From an uncultured Streptococcus sp. (lineage in GTDB: Bacteria > Bacillota > Bacilli > Lactobacillales > Aerococcaceae), in NCBI GenBank assembly GCA_916050055.1, contig CAJZJY010000005.1, positions 1 to 14,839 of the forward strand: a stretch of 14,839 nucleotides of DNA, read 5' to 3'. Under the pieces are notes generated by a model. The model saw nothing but the letters and a program-made list of their open reading frames with translations. It did not search any database and was not told the DNA's origin. How positions within the stretch are numbered: the stretch's first letter is position 1; each line of letters opens with the position of its first letter. Positions 1 through 6,833 of the stretch are shown here, one piece after another. The translations under genes were made by a program, and so were the position numbers.

Positions 1-2
1 TT

Positions 3-704
3 GACAAAGCAGACAACGAAAAGATAATTTCAAATCATTTTACTATTTTTGACAATACATTCTTAAACAAGAGATACATTAACAACGTGATTGCTACAAC
101 TCCAAGCGGTATGTTCACTGAGCGTGGTATTTACGGGCGCTGGGTTATTGGTGAAGGCGCAGTGTATCGTGATTTTGAAGAGAGTATGTACGTTAAAAAA
201 TCGCCAGATAATATCACTAAAGTATATGCAGGAGTTGACTGGGGATACGAACACTACGGATCTATCGTTGTTATCGGAGAAACGCCAGAGGGTGACGTTT
301 ACCTGCTAGAAGAACATGCGTATCAGTACAAAGAGATAGACTTTTGGGTTGATGTTGCTAAGAATATCAAGGAACGCTACGGAGATATTACTTTCTGGGC
401 AGATAGCGCACGACCTGAACACGTTGCTAGATTTCAAAGAGAACAACTAAGAGCGTCTAACGCTAACAAATCGGTCTTGTCTGGTATTGAAGAAGTTGCA
501 AAGCTGATGAAAGCTGGGCGCTTTTTTGTTGTATCGGATAAAGTCAGCAAATTCAAAGATGAAGTCTATCAGTACATCTGGAATGAAAAGACAGGCGAAC
601 CAGTAAAAGAGAATGATGACGTGCTAGACGCGGTGCGGTATGCGATTTACTCACAGCATTCTGGTGCTGGAAGTAAAATCAAAATGTTTAAAGGAGGATT
701 TTAA
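3..704 (+). CDS. terL: Terminase large subunit (TerL), 5'-truncated, nuclease domain
   Basis: The frame is open from the first bases of the window, so the N-terminal ATPase part is missing and only about 233 C-terminal residues are present. TerL is the packaging motor that pumps DNA into the procapsid through the portal and cuts the concatemer. What remains is the end of the ATPase region and the RNase H/RuvC-like nuclease. Acidic residues sit where the family has its metal ligands: the Asp of VYAGVDWG (237-239), the Asp of FWADSARPEH (402-404), and the C-terminal NDDVLDAVRY cluster (Asp at 627-629). The GTG at 87 can act as a formal start, but coding continues upstream of it with TerL-like sequence, so I do not take it as the true start. 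The stop lies 3 bases before the portal start, and the portal ribosome site lies inside this gene's end. Confidence 0.93.
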   Translation, partial: DKADNEKIISNHFTIFDNTFLNKRYINNVIATTPSGMFTERGIYGRWVIGEGAVYRDFEESMYVKKSPDNITKVYAGVDWGYEHYGSIVVIGETPEGDVYLLEEHAYQYKEIDFWVDVAKNIKERYGDITFWADSARPEHVARFQREQLRASNANKSVLSGIEEVAKLMKAGRFFVVSDKVSKFKDEVYQYIWNEKTGEPVKENDDVLDAVRYAIYSQHSGAGSKIKMFKGGF

Positions 705-707
705 AAA

Positions 708-2096
708 TTGGCAAAAGTTTTTGTTAACAAACGAAAAGTTATTACAACAACAAGTGATGTGGTAACTGAAGAAGTAGTTACTGAAGCGATTAGGCTTCAC
801 ATGAGTAAGCTAGTTAAGAATTATGTTGAGAGCGAGGATATGTACCTCTCACAACATGAAGTCTTAAAAATGCCTAAAAAAGAAAGTTGGAAACCTGACA
901 ATCGCTTGGTGTTTAACTACGCTAAGTACATTGTCGATACGTTCACAGGCTATCAAATTGGTGTGCCAGTTAAGATTAAACATGACGATGAAACTGTAAA
1001 CGAGTTTGTCGCTAATTTTCGTAAAATCAACGACATGGAAGACTCGGAGTTCGAGCTTGCAAAAATGTCTAGCGTGTTTGGTCATGCGTTTATCTATGTT
1101 TATCAAGACGAGTTCAAGCAAACAAGAGCGACGTATAACAGCCCTATCAATATGTTCATCGTTCATGATAACAGTATTGAAGAGCGTCCATTGTTCGCAG
1201 TTAGATATACGTTCAATGAGAACAACCTCGAAGGCGTTGGGCAAGTTATCACGAATGATGAAGTGATTGATGCTACTTTTTCGACTGGTGGGGCGGTAAG
1301 GTTCGGTGAACGCACTCAACACATTTACAACTCAATCCCAGTAGTTGAATTGATTGAGAATGAAGAACGACAAAGTATTTTCGAAAGCGTCAAGACTTTG
1401 ATTAACGCTTTAAACAAGGCAGGAAGTGAGAAAGCAAATGATGTAGATTATTTCGCAGACGCTTACTTGAAAGTGCTGGGCGTCGAACTACAAGGTGAAG
1501 ATGCTAGTCAAATCAGAGAGAATAGGATTTTCAATCTTTGGAAGAATGGCGACGGGCCTTTACCTGACGTTGCTTTCCTTGAGAAACCAAGTTCAGATAC
1601 GACACAAGAAAATCTTATCAGCTTACTGAAAGAGTCTATCTTTGCTATTTCAATGGTTGCGAATATGTCTGAGTCTGAGTTTGGGAACTCGTCTGGAACG
1701 GCTCTAGCTTTTAAATTGCAGGCTATGGATAACCTTGCTCGGATGAAAGATAGAAAATTACAATCCGCATTTAACAGATTGTATAGAATCGTTTTTAGTG
1801 TTCCATTAACTACTGTTTACGAGGACGCATGGACAGGATTGTCATACTCATTTACTAGAAACGTGCCACGAAACATTCTTGAAGAGGCACAGATTGTTGG
1901 ACAATTATCTGGTCAAGTGTCAGAGGAAACTAAGCTGTCTGTTTTATCTATCGTAGATGATCCACAGAAAGAAATTCAAAGAATGGAAAAAGAGGAAGAG
2001 GCGATGGGCGACCTTGAGACTCGTTTGGAAAAACAAAAAATCTACTCAGACGCTGAGTTGAGCGAGAGTGAGAAGGTTATAGCCGATGTTGAATGA
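708..2096 (+). CDS. Portal protein, SPP1 gp6-like
   Basis: This 462-residue protein would form the dodecameric portal ring at one capsid vertex, through which DNA enters and leaves and to which terminase and then the neck dock. The length and the segment KPDNRLVFNYAKYIVDTF followed by TGYQIGVPVKI (about residues 64-92) are typical of the Gp6 portal family. A C-terminal acidic, Lys/Glu-rich tail (about 425-462) fits too. The start is TTG at 708: AAGGAGG at 691-697 lies 10 bases upstream, and no ATG occurs until residue 32, after conserved-looking sequence. It sits directly after TerL and overlaps the MuF gene by 11 bases, so translation is probably coupled. The family call rests on sequence style and position; no search was run. 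Confidence 0.93.
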   Translation: MAKVFVNKRKVITTTSDVVTEEVVTEAIRLHMSKLVKNYVESEDMYLSQHEVLKMPKKESWKPDNRLVFNYAKYIVDTFTGYQIGVPVKIKHDDETVNEFVANFRKINDMEDSEFELAKMSSVFGHAFIYVYQDEFKQTRATYNSPINMFIVHDNSIEERPLFAVRYTFNENNLEGVGQVITNDEVIDATFSTGGAVRFGERTQHIYNSIPVVELIENEERQSIFESVKTLINALNKAGSEKANDVDYFADAYLKVLGVELQGEDASQIRENRIFNLWKNGDGPLPDVAFLEKPSSDTTQENLISLLKESIFAISMVANMSESEFGNSSGTALAFKLQAMDNLARMKDRKLQSAFNRLYRIVFSVPLTTVYEDAWTGLSYSFTRNVPRNILEEAQIVGQLSGQVSEETKLSVLSIVDDPQKEIQRMEKEEEAMGDLETRLEKQKIYSDAELSESEKVIADVE

Positions 2097-3441
2097 CGAA
2101 TACTGGGAAGATAGATATCGAGCTGAGGAAAAAGCAAGAGAGCTAGCGGATAAGAGAGTAGCTTATCAATTGCAGGGAGTCTATCAACAACACGCTAACA
2201 ACATTCAAAAAGAAATCGATAGTTTCTGGCAAAAGTATGCTGATAGCGAAGGCATCACAAAATTACAAGCTAAGCAACGAGCAGATAGTCTTGATATGGT
2301 TAATGTCGGGTTTAAAGCTAAGCAGTTAGTCGAGCGCGCTAATCGTTTGAGAGAACGTGGTCAGAAAGTAACAAGCGATGATTTCACAAGAGCGGAAAAT
2401 GACTTGATGAGATTGTATAACTTGAAGATGAAAACAAGTCGTCTTGAAGTGTTGCAAGCGAATATCAAGCTTCATCAGTATGATTTAGCTTTGAGTGAGT
2501 TTGAAATCATTGATAAGCACTTGATTGAATCAATCAGACGTGAAAATCTGTTTAGTGCTGGTGTTTTGAATATGACACTCGGAAGTTTTGAATCTTCAAA
2601 AGTGTCTGCTGACTCTATCGTTTACGCCAATTTCGGAGACGCAACGTGGTCGTCTAGGGTTTGGGAAAGACAGAACGAATTGAGAAACATTGTTAAGAAA
2701 GGCGTTGCCGATACAGTTTTGAGAGGTAAAGGCACAAACGTTTTGATTAACAGTCTTAAAAAAGAGTTTGATGTTTCCTATGGATACGCTAGACGGTTAG
2801 CAGTGACAGAATCAGCAAGGGTATATTCAGAGGCACAAAAGGCCAACTACGATTCTAATGGTGTTGAATGGTATCAAGTCATGACCGAATTAAAAGCGTG
2901 TCCGATTTGCCAACCGTTCAACGGGAGAATCTTCAAAGTATCAGAGATGGTTCCAGCATTGAACGCTCCACCATTTCATCCTAACTGTAGATGTACGACG
3001 GTTCCGCATTTTATGATAGATCCAAAGCGCTTAGGGAAAGATACTGAAAAAGAAATAAACCTGAACGGAGATACTATTAGCGAATTCAATGAACGTAAAA
3101 CTATTGATAAAGCTATAAAAAGTGGTAAAATAGTAAGTGTATCAGGGACTACAATTGGACACACACCGCCTGGCAAAAGAGGTTTGCCTAATAGTGTAGT
3201 TCAGCATGATGCTACAAACGGAGATGTACTGGGTAGAACTTACTATGGTGCTAGAGGTTTTAAAACAAAAGATATTCATTTTACAAACCATAAACAACCA
3301 GCACGTCATCCTTATGGAAAAATCGGAGAACATGCTCATGATTTTGTATTTGATGATGAAGGTAAGTTTGTTAGTAGAAATACTAGGGAATTAACAGACG
3401 ACGAAAGAAAGGAGAATCAAGATATATTATGGCGATATTAG
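2086..3441 (+). CDS. MuF-type minor head protein with C-terminal putative toxin domain
   Basis: This 451-residue protein has two parts. The first (about 1-308) is a helical N-terminus followed by the phage MuF (SPP1 gp7-like) head-morphogenesis domain. Its mark is the cysteine/histidine set KACPICQPFNGRIF (Cys272, Cys275) and FHPNCRCTTVPH (His298, Cys301, Cys303), a likely zinc site. MuF proteins attach to the portal and are packaged in the virion. The second part (about 340-451), after a charged linker, is not needed for MuF. It is rich in His (359, 374, 398, 402, 408, 416, 418) with segments GFKTKDIHFTNHKQPARHPY and GEHAHDFVFDDEGK. Such variable C-termini on phage MuF proteins are known as polymorphic toxin modules, often nuclease-like. 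I cannot name this one's family or activity. The overlapping 3429-3656 gene fits an immunity protein. The MuF call is firm; the toxin call is inference. Confidence 0.85.
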   Translation: MLNDEYWEDRYRAEEKARELADKRVAYQLQGVYQQHANNIQKEIDSFWQKYADSEGITKLQAKQRADSLDMVNVGFKAKQLVERANRLRERGQKVTSDDFTRAENDLMRLYNLKMKTSRLEVLQANIKLHQYDLALSEFEIIDKHLIESIRRENLFSAGVLNMTLGSFESSKVSADSIVYANFGDATWSSRVWERQNELRNIVKKGVADTVLRGKGTNVLINSLKKEFDVSYGYARRLAVTESARVYSEAQKANYDSNGVEWYQVMTELKACPICQPFNGRIFKVSEMVPALNAPPFHPNCRCTTVPHFMIDPKRLGKDTEKEINLNGDTISEFNERKTIDKAIKSGKIVSVSGTTIGHTPPGKRGLPNSVVQHDATNGDVLGRTYYGARGFKTKDIHFTNHKQPARHPYGKIGEHAHDFVFDDEGKFVSRNTRELTDDERKENQDILWRY

Positions 3442-3656
3442 ATGATTTACAAGCGTTATATGATAATGGATGGGACGCTTCTTTTAATTATAATGGTCAA
3501 GTATGTGGCATTTTTCCTAATTCTGTTTATGATATTGTTGTTGTTATTGCGGACAAAGAATATAGAGCATCTTCTTTTGATGATTTGATTTCTTTGCAGA
3601 TTGAAGGAAAAACTTTACCGGAAATCATGAACGAGGTTGAAGTACAATATGGCTAA
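3429..3656 (+). CDS. Small acidic protein, candidate immunity protein for the MuF C-terminal domain
   Basis: The 75-residue product is acidic with no signal peptide or membrane segment, so it would be cytosolic. It begins MAILDDLQALYDNGWDASFN and carries a hydrophobic core segment YDIVVVIADKEYRASSFDDL. It overlaps the MuF gene by 13 bases in another frame; a ribosome site AAAGGAG (3408-3414) lies 14 bases upstream, a long but usable spacing. I do not recognise the family. Position (directly behind a polymorphic-looking C-terminus), small size, acidity and a terminator straight after the stop all fit an immunity or antitoxin protein. Hand-counted G+C over 3421-3600 is about 31%, lower than sampled lines of nearby head genes (38-43%), which suggests the pair may be exchanged as a cassette. 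It could instead be an unrelated small head protein. Confidence 0.75.
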   Translation: MAILDDLQALYDNGWDASFNYNGQVCGIFPNSVYDIVVVIADKEYRASSFDDLISLQIEGKTLPEIMNEVEVQYG

Positions 3657-3686
3657 AGCACCTAGAGAGTTCTAAGTGCTTTTTTT
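3655..3686 (+). terminator. Intrinsic terminator overlapping the stop of the candidate immunity gene
   Basis: AAAGCAC (3655-3661) pairs with GTGCTTT (3676-3682), and inside it TAGA (3663-3666) pairs with TCTA (3671-3674) around a GAGT loop, with one mismatch between. A run of seven T (3680-3686) follows. The hairpin starts within the TAA stop codon. It would end transcripts coming from TerL through the toxin/immunity pair, unless they read through. Confidence 0.7.
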
Positions 3687-3729
3687 GTGCTCAGAAATGA
3701 GTGAGAAATGAAATATCAAAAAATAATTT

Positions 3730-3758
3730 AACCGTATGGAATCCCGTACGGTTTTTTT
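3730..3758 (+). terminator. Second intrinsic terminator before the scaffold gene
   Basis: AACCGTATGG (3730-3739) pairs with CCGTACGGTT (3744-3753), a 10-bp stem with one G-T wobble and an AATC loop, followed by T at 3752-3758. This is a strong canonical Rho-independent terminator shape. With the hairpin at 3655-3686 it forms a tandem pair in the 177-base gap between the candidate immunity gene and the scaffold gene. No clear -35/-10 promoter is visible between it and the scaffold start, so the capsid genes probably depend on readthrough or antitermination. Confidence 0.75.
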
Positions 3759-3821
3759 ATTGTCCAAGCATTGAAGACTTTAAAAGCTATGGAAAATACA
3801 GTCGGGGACGACTTTAAAAAT

Positions 3822-3827
3822 AGGAGG
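3822..3827 (+). promoter_or_regulatory. Shine-Dalgarno site that fixes the scaffold start
   Basis: A perfect AGGAGG lies 6 bases before ATG 3834. The frame is open from a TTG at 3771 but there is no ribosome site there, and the extra 21 residues would begin only 13 bases after a terminator. The start at 3834 is therefore preferred. Confidence 0.85.
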
Positions 3828-3833
3828 TTCGAA

Positions 3834-4409
3834 ATGAACGAAGAAACACAAACAGTCGAAACGGTTGAAGAACAAAAGGTACCTGCAGAACCTACACCAC
3901 AACCGCAAGACGAAAAGAAGTACACGGACGCAGATGTCGATGCTATCATCGATAAGAAATTTGCTAAGTGGAAATCAGAGCAGGAAGCTAAGGAGAACGA
4001 AGCGAAAAAACTACGTGAGATGAACGAAAATCAGAAAGCTGAGTATGAGCGTAAGAAACAAGCTGATTACATTGCTGAACTGGAAGCTAAAATCAACCGC
4101 AGTGGTTTAGAGCGAGAAGCCTCAAAAATGCTATCAGAAGGTGGTATTGTAGCAGACGATAAAATCCTAGGTCTAATCGTTAAAGACACCGCAGAGAGAA
4201 CGCAGGAGGCTGTAGAAAGCTTTGTTGCTTTAGTGAATGATCTAGCCGATAAAAAAGTTGGCGAAAAATTAAAAGGTAAAACGCCTAAGAAAATGGAAGA
4301 TACTTCCGCTGGCGAGATTACCAAAGAACAATTCAACAAAATGGGGTACCAAAGCAGAAATGAATTACTGCAAAATAACCCAGAATTATATCGTAAATTG
4401 AAAGGATGA
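3834..4409 (+). CDS. Capsid scaffold protein (DUF4355-like)
   Basis: The product has 191 residues, is highly charged and is almost entirely helical in prediction by eye. It has an acidic, Pro/Gln-rich N-terminus (MNEETQTVETVEEQ, then PAEPTPQPQDEKKYTDADVD), a long Lys/Glu coiled-coil-like stretch (roughly residues 40-85), and a basic C-terminus with GYQSRNELLQNNPELYRKL. Gene position between MuF and the major capsid gene, composition and the C-terminal pattern match the DUF4355 proteins of Gram-positive siphoviruses, taken to be internal scaffolds that guide capsid assembly and leave the procapsid. No protease gene lies nearby, so maturation cleavage is not evident. The gene is separated from upstream genes by two terminators and ends 7 bases before the capsid start, so the two are co-transcribed. 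Confidence 0.85.
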   Translation: MNEETQTVETVEEQKVPAEPTPQPQDEKKYTDADVDAIIDKKFAKWKSEQEAKENEAKKLREMNENQKAEYERKKQADYIAELEAKINRSGLEREASKMLSEGGIVADDKILGLIVKDTAERTQEAVESFVALVNDLADKKVGEKLKGKTPKKMEDTSAGEITKEQFNKMGYQSRNELLQNNPELYRKLKG

Positions 4410-4416
4410 TAAATAA

Positions 4417-5259
4417 ATGACACAAACTAAAATTGCACAATTAGTTAACCCAGAGGTTTTAGCTGATATGGTTTCAGCTAAGTTACCAAAAATGATTAAA
4501 TTTACACCACTTGCTTATGTTGAGCGTGAGTTAGTAGGACAACCAGGAAACACAGTTACAGTACCAAAATGGGTATATTCTGGAGATGCTAAAGATATTG
4601 CGGAAGGTGAAGCAATCACTCCAGACCAATTAACTACAGACAAATCAACAATGACTATTAAAAAAGCTGGTAAAGGTATCGAGTTAACAGACGAGGCTTT
4701 ATTATCAGGATTTGGCGACCCATTAGGTCAAGCAGCGCACCAAATTTCATTGGCTATTGCGAACAAAGTGGACAACGACTTAGTTGTTGAGGCTAAAAAA
4801 GCAACACAATATGTTGATGATGCGCCAGTAACAGGGGACGCACTTGACAAAGCTTTAGCAATCTTTGCGGACGAAGAAGACGCTCGCTATGTTGCATTAA
4901 TCAATCCAGAAGATGCAATTGCATTACGTAAAGACACAGTAAAAGAATGGGTTCGCGGTTCAGAAATTGGAGCAAACATTGTTGTTTCTGGAACGTTTGG
5001 TGAAACACACGGTGTTCAAATCGTACGCTCTAAGAAAGTGGACAAAGGTAAAGGATTCCTTGTTAAAGTTTCTGCGGTTGAAACAGATACAGACGATGTA
5101 GCGAAATATGGCGCATTCGTTATCAACCTTAAACGTGATGTTGCTATTGAAACAGACCGTGACATTTTAAAGAAAACTACTGTAATTACTGGTGATGAAC
5201 ACTATGGCGTATACTTATACGACCCAACAAAAGTGGTTAAATTTGGAGGAAATGTTTAA
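4417..5259 (+). CDS. Major capsid protein, HK97-fold (N4-gp56-like family)
   Basis: This 280-residue protein is the likely shell subunit. Conserved-looking blocks are the start TKIAQLVNPEVLADMVSAKL, then GQPGNTVTVPKW, GDAKDIAEGEAITP and KAGKGIELTDEALL. These are typical of phage capsid proteins in which an N-arm is followed by the E-loop and P-domain of the HK97 fold. The length suits a family without a fused prohead protease, in keeping with the separate scaffold upstream. The start follows an AAAGGA-type ribosome site (about 4399-4404). Its codon use is rich in GTT, GCT and TTA, as expected for a highly expressed phage gene. The stop TAA shares one base with the ATG of the next small gene. 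Confidence 0.92.
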   Translation: MTQTKIAQLVNPEVLADMVSAKLPKMIKFTPLAYVERELVGQPGNTVTVPKWVYSGDAKDIAEGEAITPDQLTTDKSTMTIKKAGKGIELTDEALLSGFGDPLGQAAHQISLAIANKVDNDLVVEAKKATQYVDDAPVTGDALDKALAIFADEEDARYVALINPEDAIALRKDTVKEWVRGSEIGANIVVSGTFGETHGVQIVRSKKVDKGKGFLVKVSAVETDTDDVAKYGAFVINLKRDVAIETDRDILKKTTVITGDEHYGVYLYDPTKVVKFGGNV

Positions 5260-5426
5260 TGGGAATGATGTTACGACGACATCATTCTAAAAAGCCTGCT
5301 GAAACTGAAGCTATTAACTATAGCGACTTAACAGTTAAAGAGTTGAAAGATATCGCTAGAGAACGCAATATCGAAGGTTATTCAACATTGAACAAAGAGG
5401 AACTTATCGCAGTATTGGAGGGATAA
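5259..5426 (+). CDS. Small Rho-N/HeH (SAP-like) domain protein
   Basis: This 55-residue gene starts at an ATG sharing one base with the capsid stop codon, with GGAGGA (5245-5250) 8 bases upstream, and ends 1 base before the next ATG. The basic N-terminus is MGMMLRRHHSKKPAET. It is followed by a helix-extended loop-helix motif, DLTVKELKDIARERNIEGYS then LNKEELIAVLEG, matching the pattern of Rho N-terminal/HeH/SAP-like domains, which commonly bind nucleic acid. Proteins of this type often lie between capsid and connector genes in Gram-positive siphoviruses, and their role in the head is not settled. Codons, the ribosome site and perfect packing show that it is a real gene. The domain call is by motif only. 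Confidence 0.85.
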   Translation: MGMMLRRHHSKKPAETEAINYSDLTVKELKDIARERNIEGYSTLNKEELIAVLEG

Positions 5427-5427
5427 C

Positions 5428-5745
5428 ATGGCAAATATCGCTCAAGCAAAGATATTGCTAGGGATTGAGGATGAACTTCAAGATAAGTTACTAACAACCA
5501 TAGCAACGTTGACAACTGCTAATTTTCTAGCATACGCAGGCGTGGATGATGTCCCTGAAGGCCTTGAGTACATTATTACTGAGGTCATTATTAAACGGTT
5601 TAACAGAATTGGTGCTGAGGGAATGAGTAGTCAATCCCTCGAAGGCGCATCAATGAGGTTTGATGCTGATGATTTCAAAGAATACGATAGTGTGATTAAG
5701 CGAGTTTGTTCAAAAACATTTAATGCGGGGTTTAAAATGCTATGA
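5428..5745 (+). CDS. Head-tail connector (adaptor) protein, gp6-like
   Basis: The 105-residue helical protein begins ANIAQAKILLGIEDELQDKL and continues with a pattern typical of phage head-tail adaptor proteins (Phage_connect_1; HK97 gp6/SPP1 gp15-like): a short helix bundle, then YIITEVIIKRFNRIGAEGMS, then SLEGASMRFD. In the virion it would form the ring beneath the portal and start the neck. The ribosome site GGAGGG lies just upstream, inside the end of the previous gene. The stop codon overlaps the next gene's start by 4 bases (ATGA type), so the neck genes are translationally coupled. Position directly after the capsid block supports the call. Confidence 0.85.
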   Translation: MANIAQAKILLGIEDELQDKLLTTIATLTTANFLAYAGVDDVPEGLEYIITEVIIKRFNRIGAEGMSSQSLEGASMRFDADDFKEYDSVIKRVCSKTFNAGFKML

Positions 5746-6047
5746 GATATAACGAAAGAGTGGAGATTATCACTAAGAAACAAGAAGAGTATGATCCAGA
5801 GATTGGCGAATATACTTCTAATGAAGAAGAAAAATTTATCGTTCCAGTTCATGTAATGGACCTTGGAATTGATAAGCAAGTCGCTGTATTTGGAGAGTAT
5901 AAACGTGGTTCAAAAGTGGTCTATTTCCAAAATGCACCTAAAATCTCATTCGATTATCTCAAGTATCGAAATGAACGCTATAAGAGTAGAGCAGATAAAC
6001 AGTCTGGAAGAGTATTCTATTTAGAAAAGGATAACTCTATTGGCTAG
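5742..6047 (+). CDS. Head closure (stopper) protein, minor capsid 1-like
   Basis: A 101-residue protein rich in beta-type sequence, beginning MRYNERVEIITKKQEEYDPE and including VVYFQNAPKISFDYLKYRNE. Gram-positive siphoviruses have a 100-115 residue head closure protein in this slot (Minor_capsid_1 group; role like SPP1 gp16 or HK97 gp7). It plugs the connector after DNA filling and gives the tail a docking surface. It overlaps the adaptor gene by 4 bases and the next gene by 8 bases. The call is mainly by position, size and general similarity. Confidence 0.78.
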   Translation: MRYNERVEIITKKQEEYDPEIGEYTSNEEEKFIVPVHVMDLGIDKQVAVFGEYKRGSKVVYFQNAPKISFDYLKYRNERYKSRADKQSGRVFYLEKDNSIG

Positions 6048-6432
6048 TATGCAATTTGAATTGAAAGGTCTTGAAAAACTTCAAGCTAAGTTACAGAAAG
6101 TAGCTAAAATGGAAGAGGTTGAGCGTATCGTTGAAAAACACGGTTCAGAAATGCAGAAAAAAGCAGTTACCAACGCTTCTAAGTTTAGAGGTCATTATGA
6201 AGGTCGAGGCAAAAATAAACATTTTGTCAAACCAACAGGGGCGACTAAACGTTCTATTTCTGTCAACAGTAGCAAAGTCGGTAGGTTCAAATATAAAGTT
6301 GCACCAGGCACTAGTTACGCTGCTTATGTTGAATTAGGGACTCGCAAAATGAGCGCACAACCGTTTATCAAACCAGCTTTTGACGAACAGAAAAAACTAT
6401 TTAAAGACGATTTGGAGAGGTTGGTTAAATGA
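6040..6432 (+). CDS. HK97 gp10-like neck / tail-joining protein
   Basis: A 130-residue basic protein. The signature is the C-terminal YAAYVELGTRKMSAQPFIKP AFDE stretch (about 104-121), which is the core of the HK97 gp10 family: an aromatic/E-x-GT motif followed by an A-x-PF-x-x-PA motif. These proteins belong to the head-tail joining region. The start is TTG at 6040, with AAAAGG 9-10 bases upstream. An in-frame ATG at 6049 would lack good spacing and lose only three residues, so the start is slightly uncertain. It overlaps the preceding gene by 8 bases and the next gene by 4. Confidence 0.85.
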   Translation: MASMQFELKGLEKLQAKLQKVAKMEEVERIVEKHGSEMQKKAVTNASKFRGHYEGRGKNKHFVKPTGATKRSISVNSSKVGRFKYKVAPGTSYAAYVELGTRKMSAQPFIKPAFDEQKKLFKDDLERLVK

Positions 6433-6815
6433 AATCAAGAGAGCAAGCAGTTTTTGACAGCGTATTTAAACGTTGTCTTTTTTTAGGGTACAAAACATAC
6501 GATTATAAACCAGACGATGACGTTCCCTATCCGTTTGTAGAGTTGGAAGATACGACTTCCATACTTGTTCCAAATAAAACGGACGTGAAAGGTACTGTTG
6601 AACTGGTCTTATCGGTGTGGAGTACCCGTAAAAAACGTAAACAAGTATCAGATATGTGTTCGAGTATCTTAGGAGAAGCGATGAAGATTGTTGAGGCAGA
6701 CGGCTATTATCTAGCATTGAATATCTCGCAATCTACAATATCGCTTTTTGACGATAACACGACAATCGAACCGCTAAAACGTGGTCGTGTTCGCTTAGTA
6801 TTTACAATTTTATAA
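6429..6815 (+). CDS. Tail completion / tail terminator protein
   Basis: A 128-residue protein starting MKSREQAVFDSVFKRCLFLG, with a central PYPFVELEDTTSILVPNKTD segment and a C-terminal strand LKRGRVRLVFTIL. The PYPF-x-x-L/E pattern near residue 35 and the alternating strands are typical of siphovirus tail terminators in this position (Minor_capsid_3/DUF3168-type; role like lambda gpU or SPP1 gp17). They cap the tail tube and bind the head connector. It is the last neck gene before the major tail protein, with an 18-base gap holding an AAAGAGG ribosome site. Its family is less certain than its position. Confidence 0.78.
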   Translation: MKSREQAVFDSVFKRCLFLGYKTYDYKPDDDVPYPFVELEDTTSILVPNKTDVKGTVELVLSVWSTRKKRKQVSDMCSSILGEAMKIVEADGYYLALNISQSTISLFDDNTTIEPLKRGRVRLVFTIL

Positions 6816-6833
6816 AGAAAGAGGTTAAAAAAT

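Noticed and set aside
1..28. TTGACA (1-6) and GATAAT (23-28) with a 16-base gap, resembling a sigma-70 promoter
   Set aside because: It lies inside the terminase reading frame with no gene start to serve, and A+T-rich coding DNA yields such matches by chance.
3776..3819. Direct repeat GACTTTAAAA at 3776-3785 and 3810-3819 upstream of the scaffold gene
   Set aside because: Only 10 A+T-rich bases, two copies, and no link to a promoter or operator; too weak to call.
3771..3833. Extended scaffold start at TTG 3771
   Set aside because: No ribosome site, and only 13 bases after a terminator; ATG 3834 has a perfect AGGAGG at good spacing.
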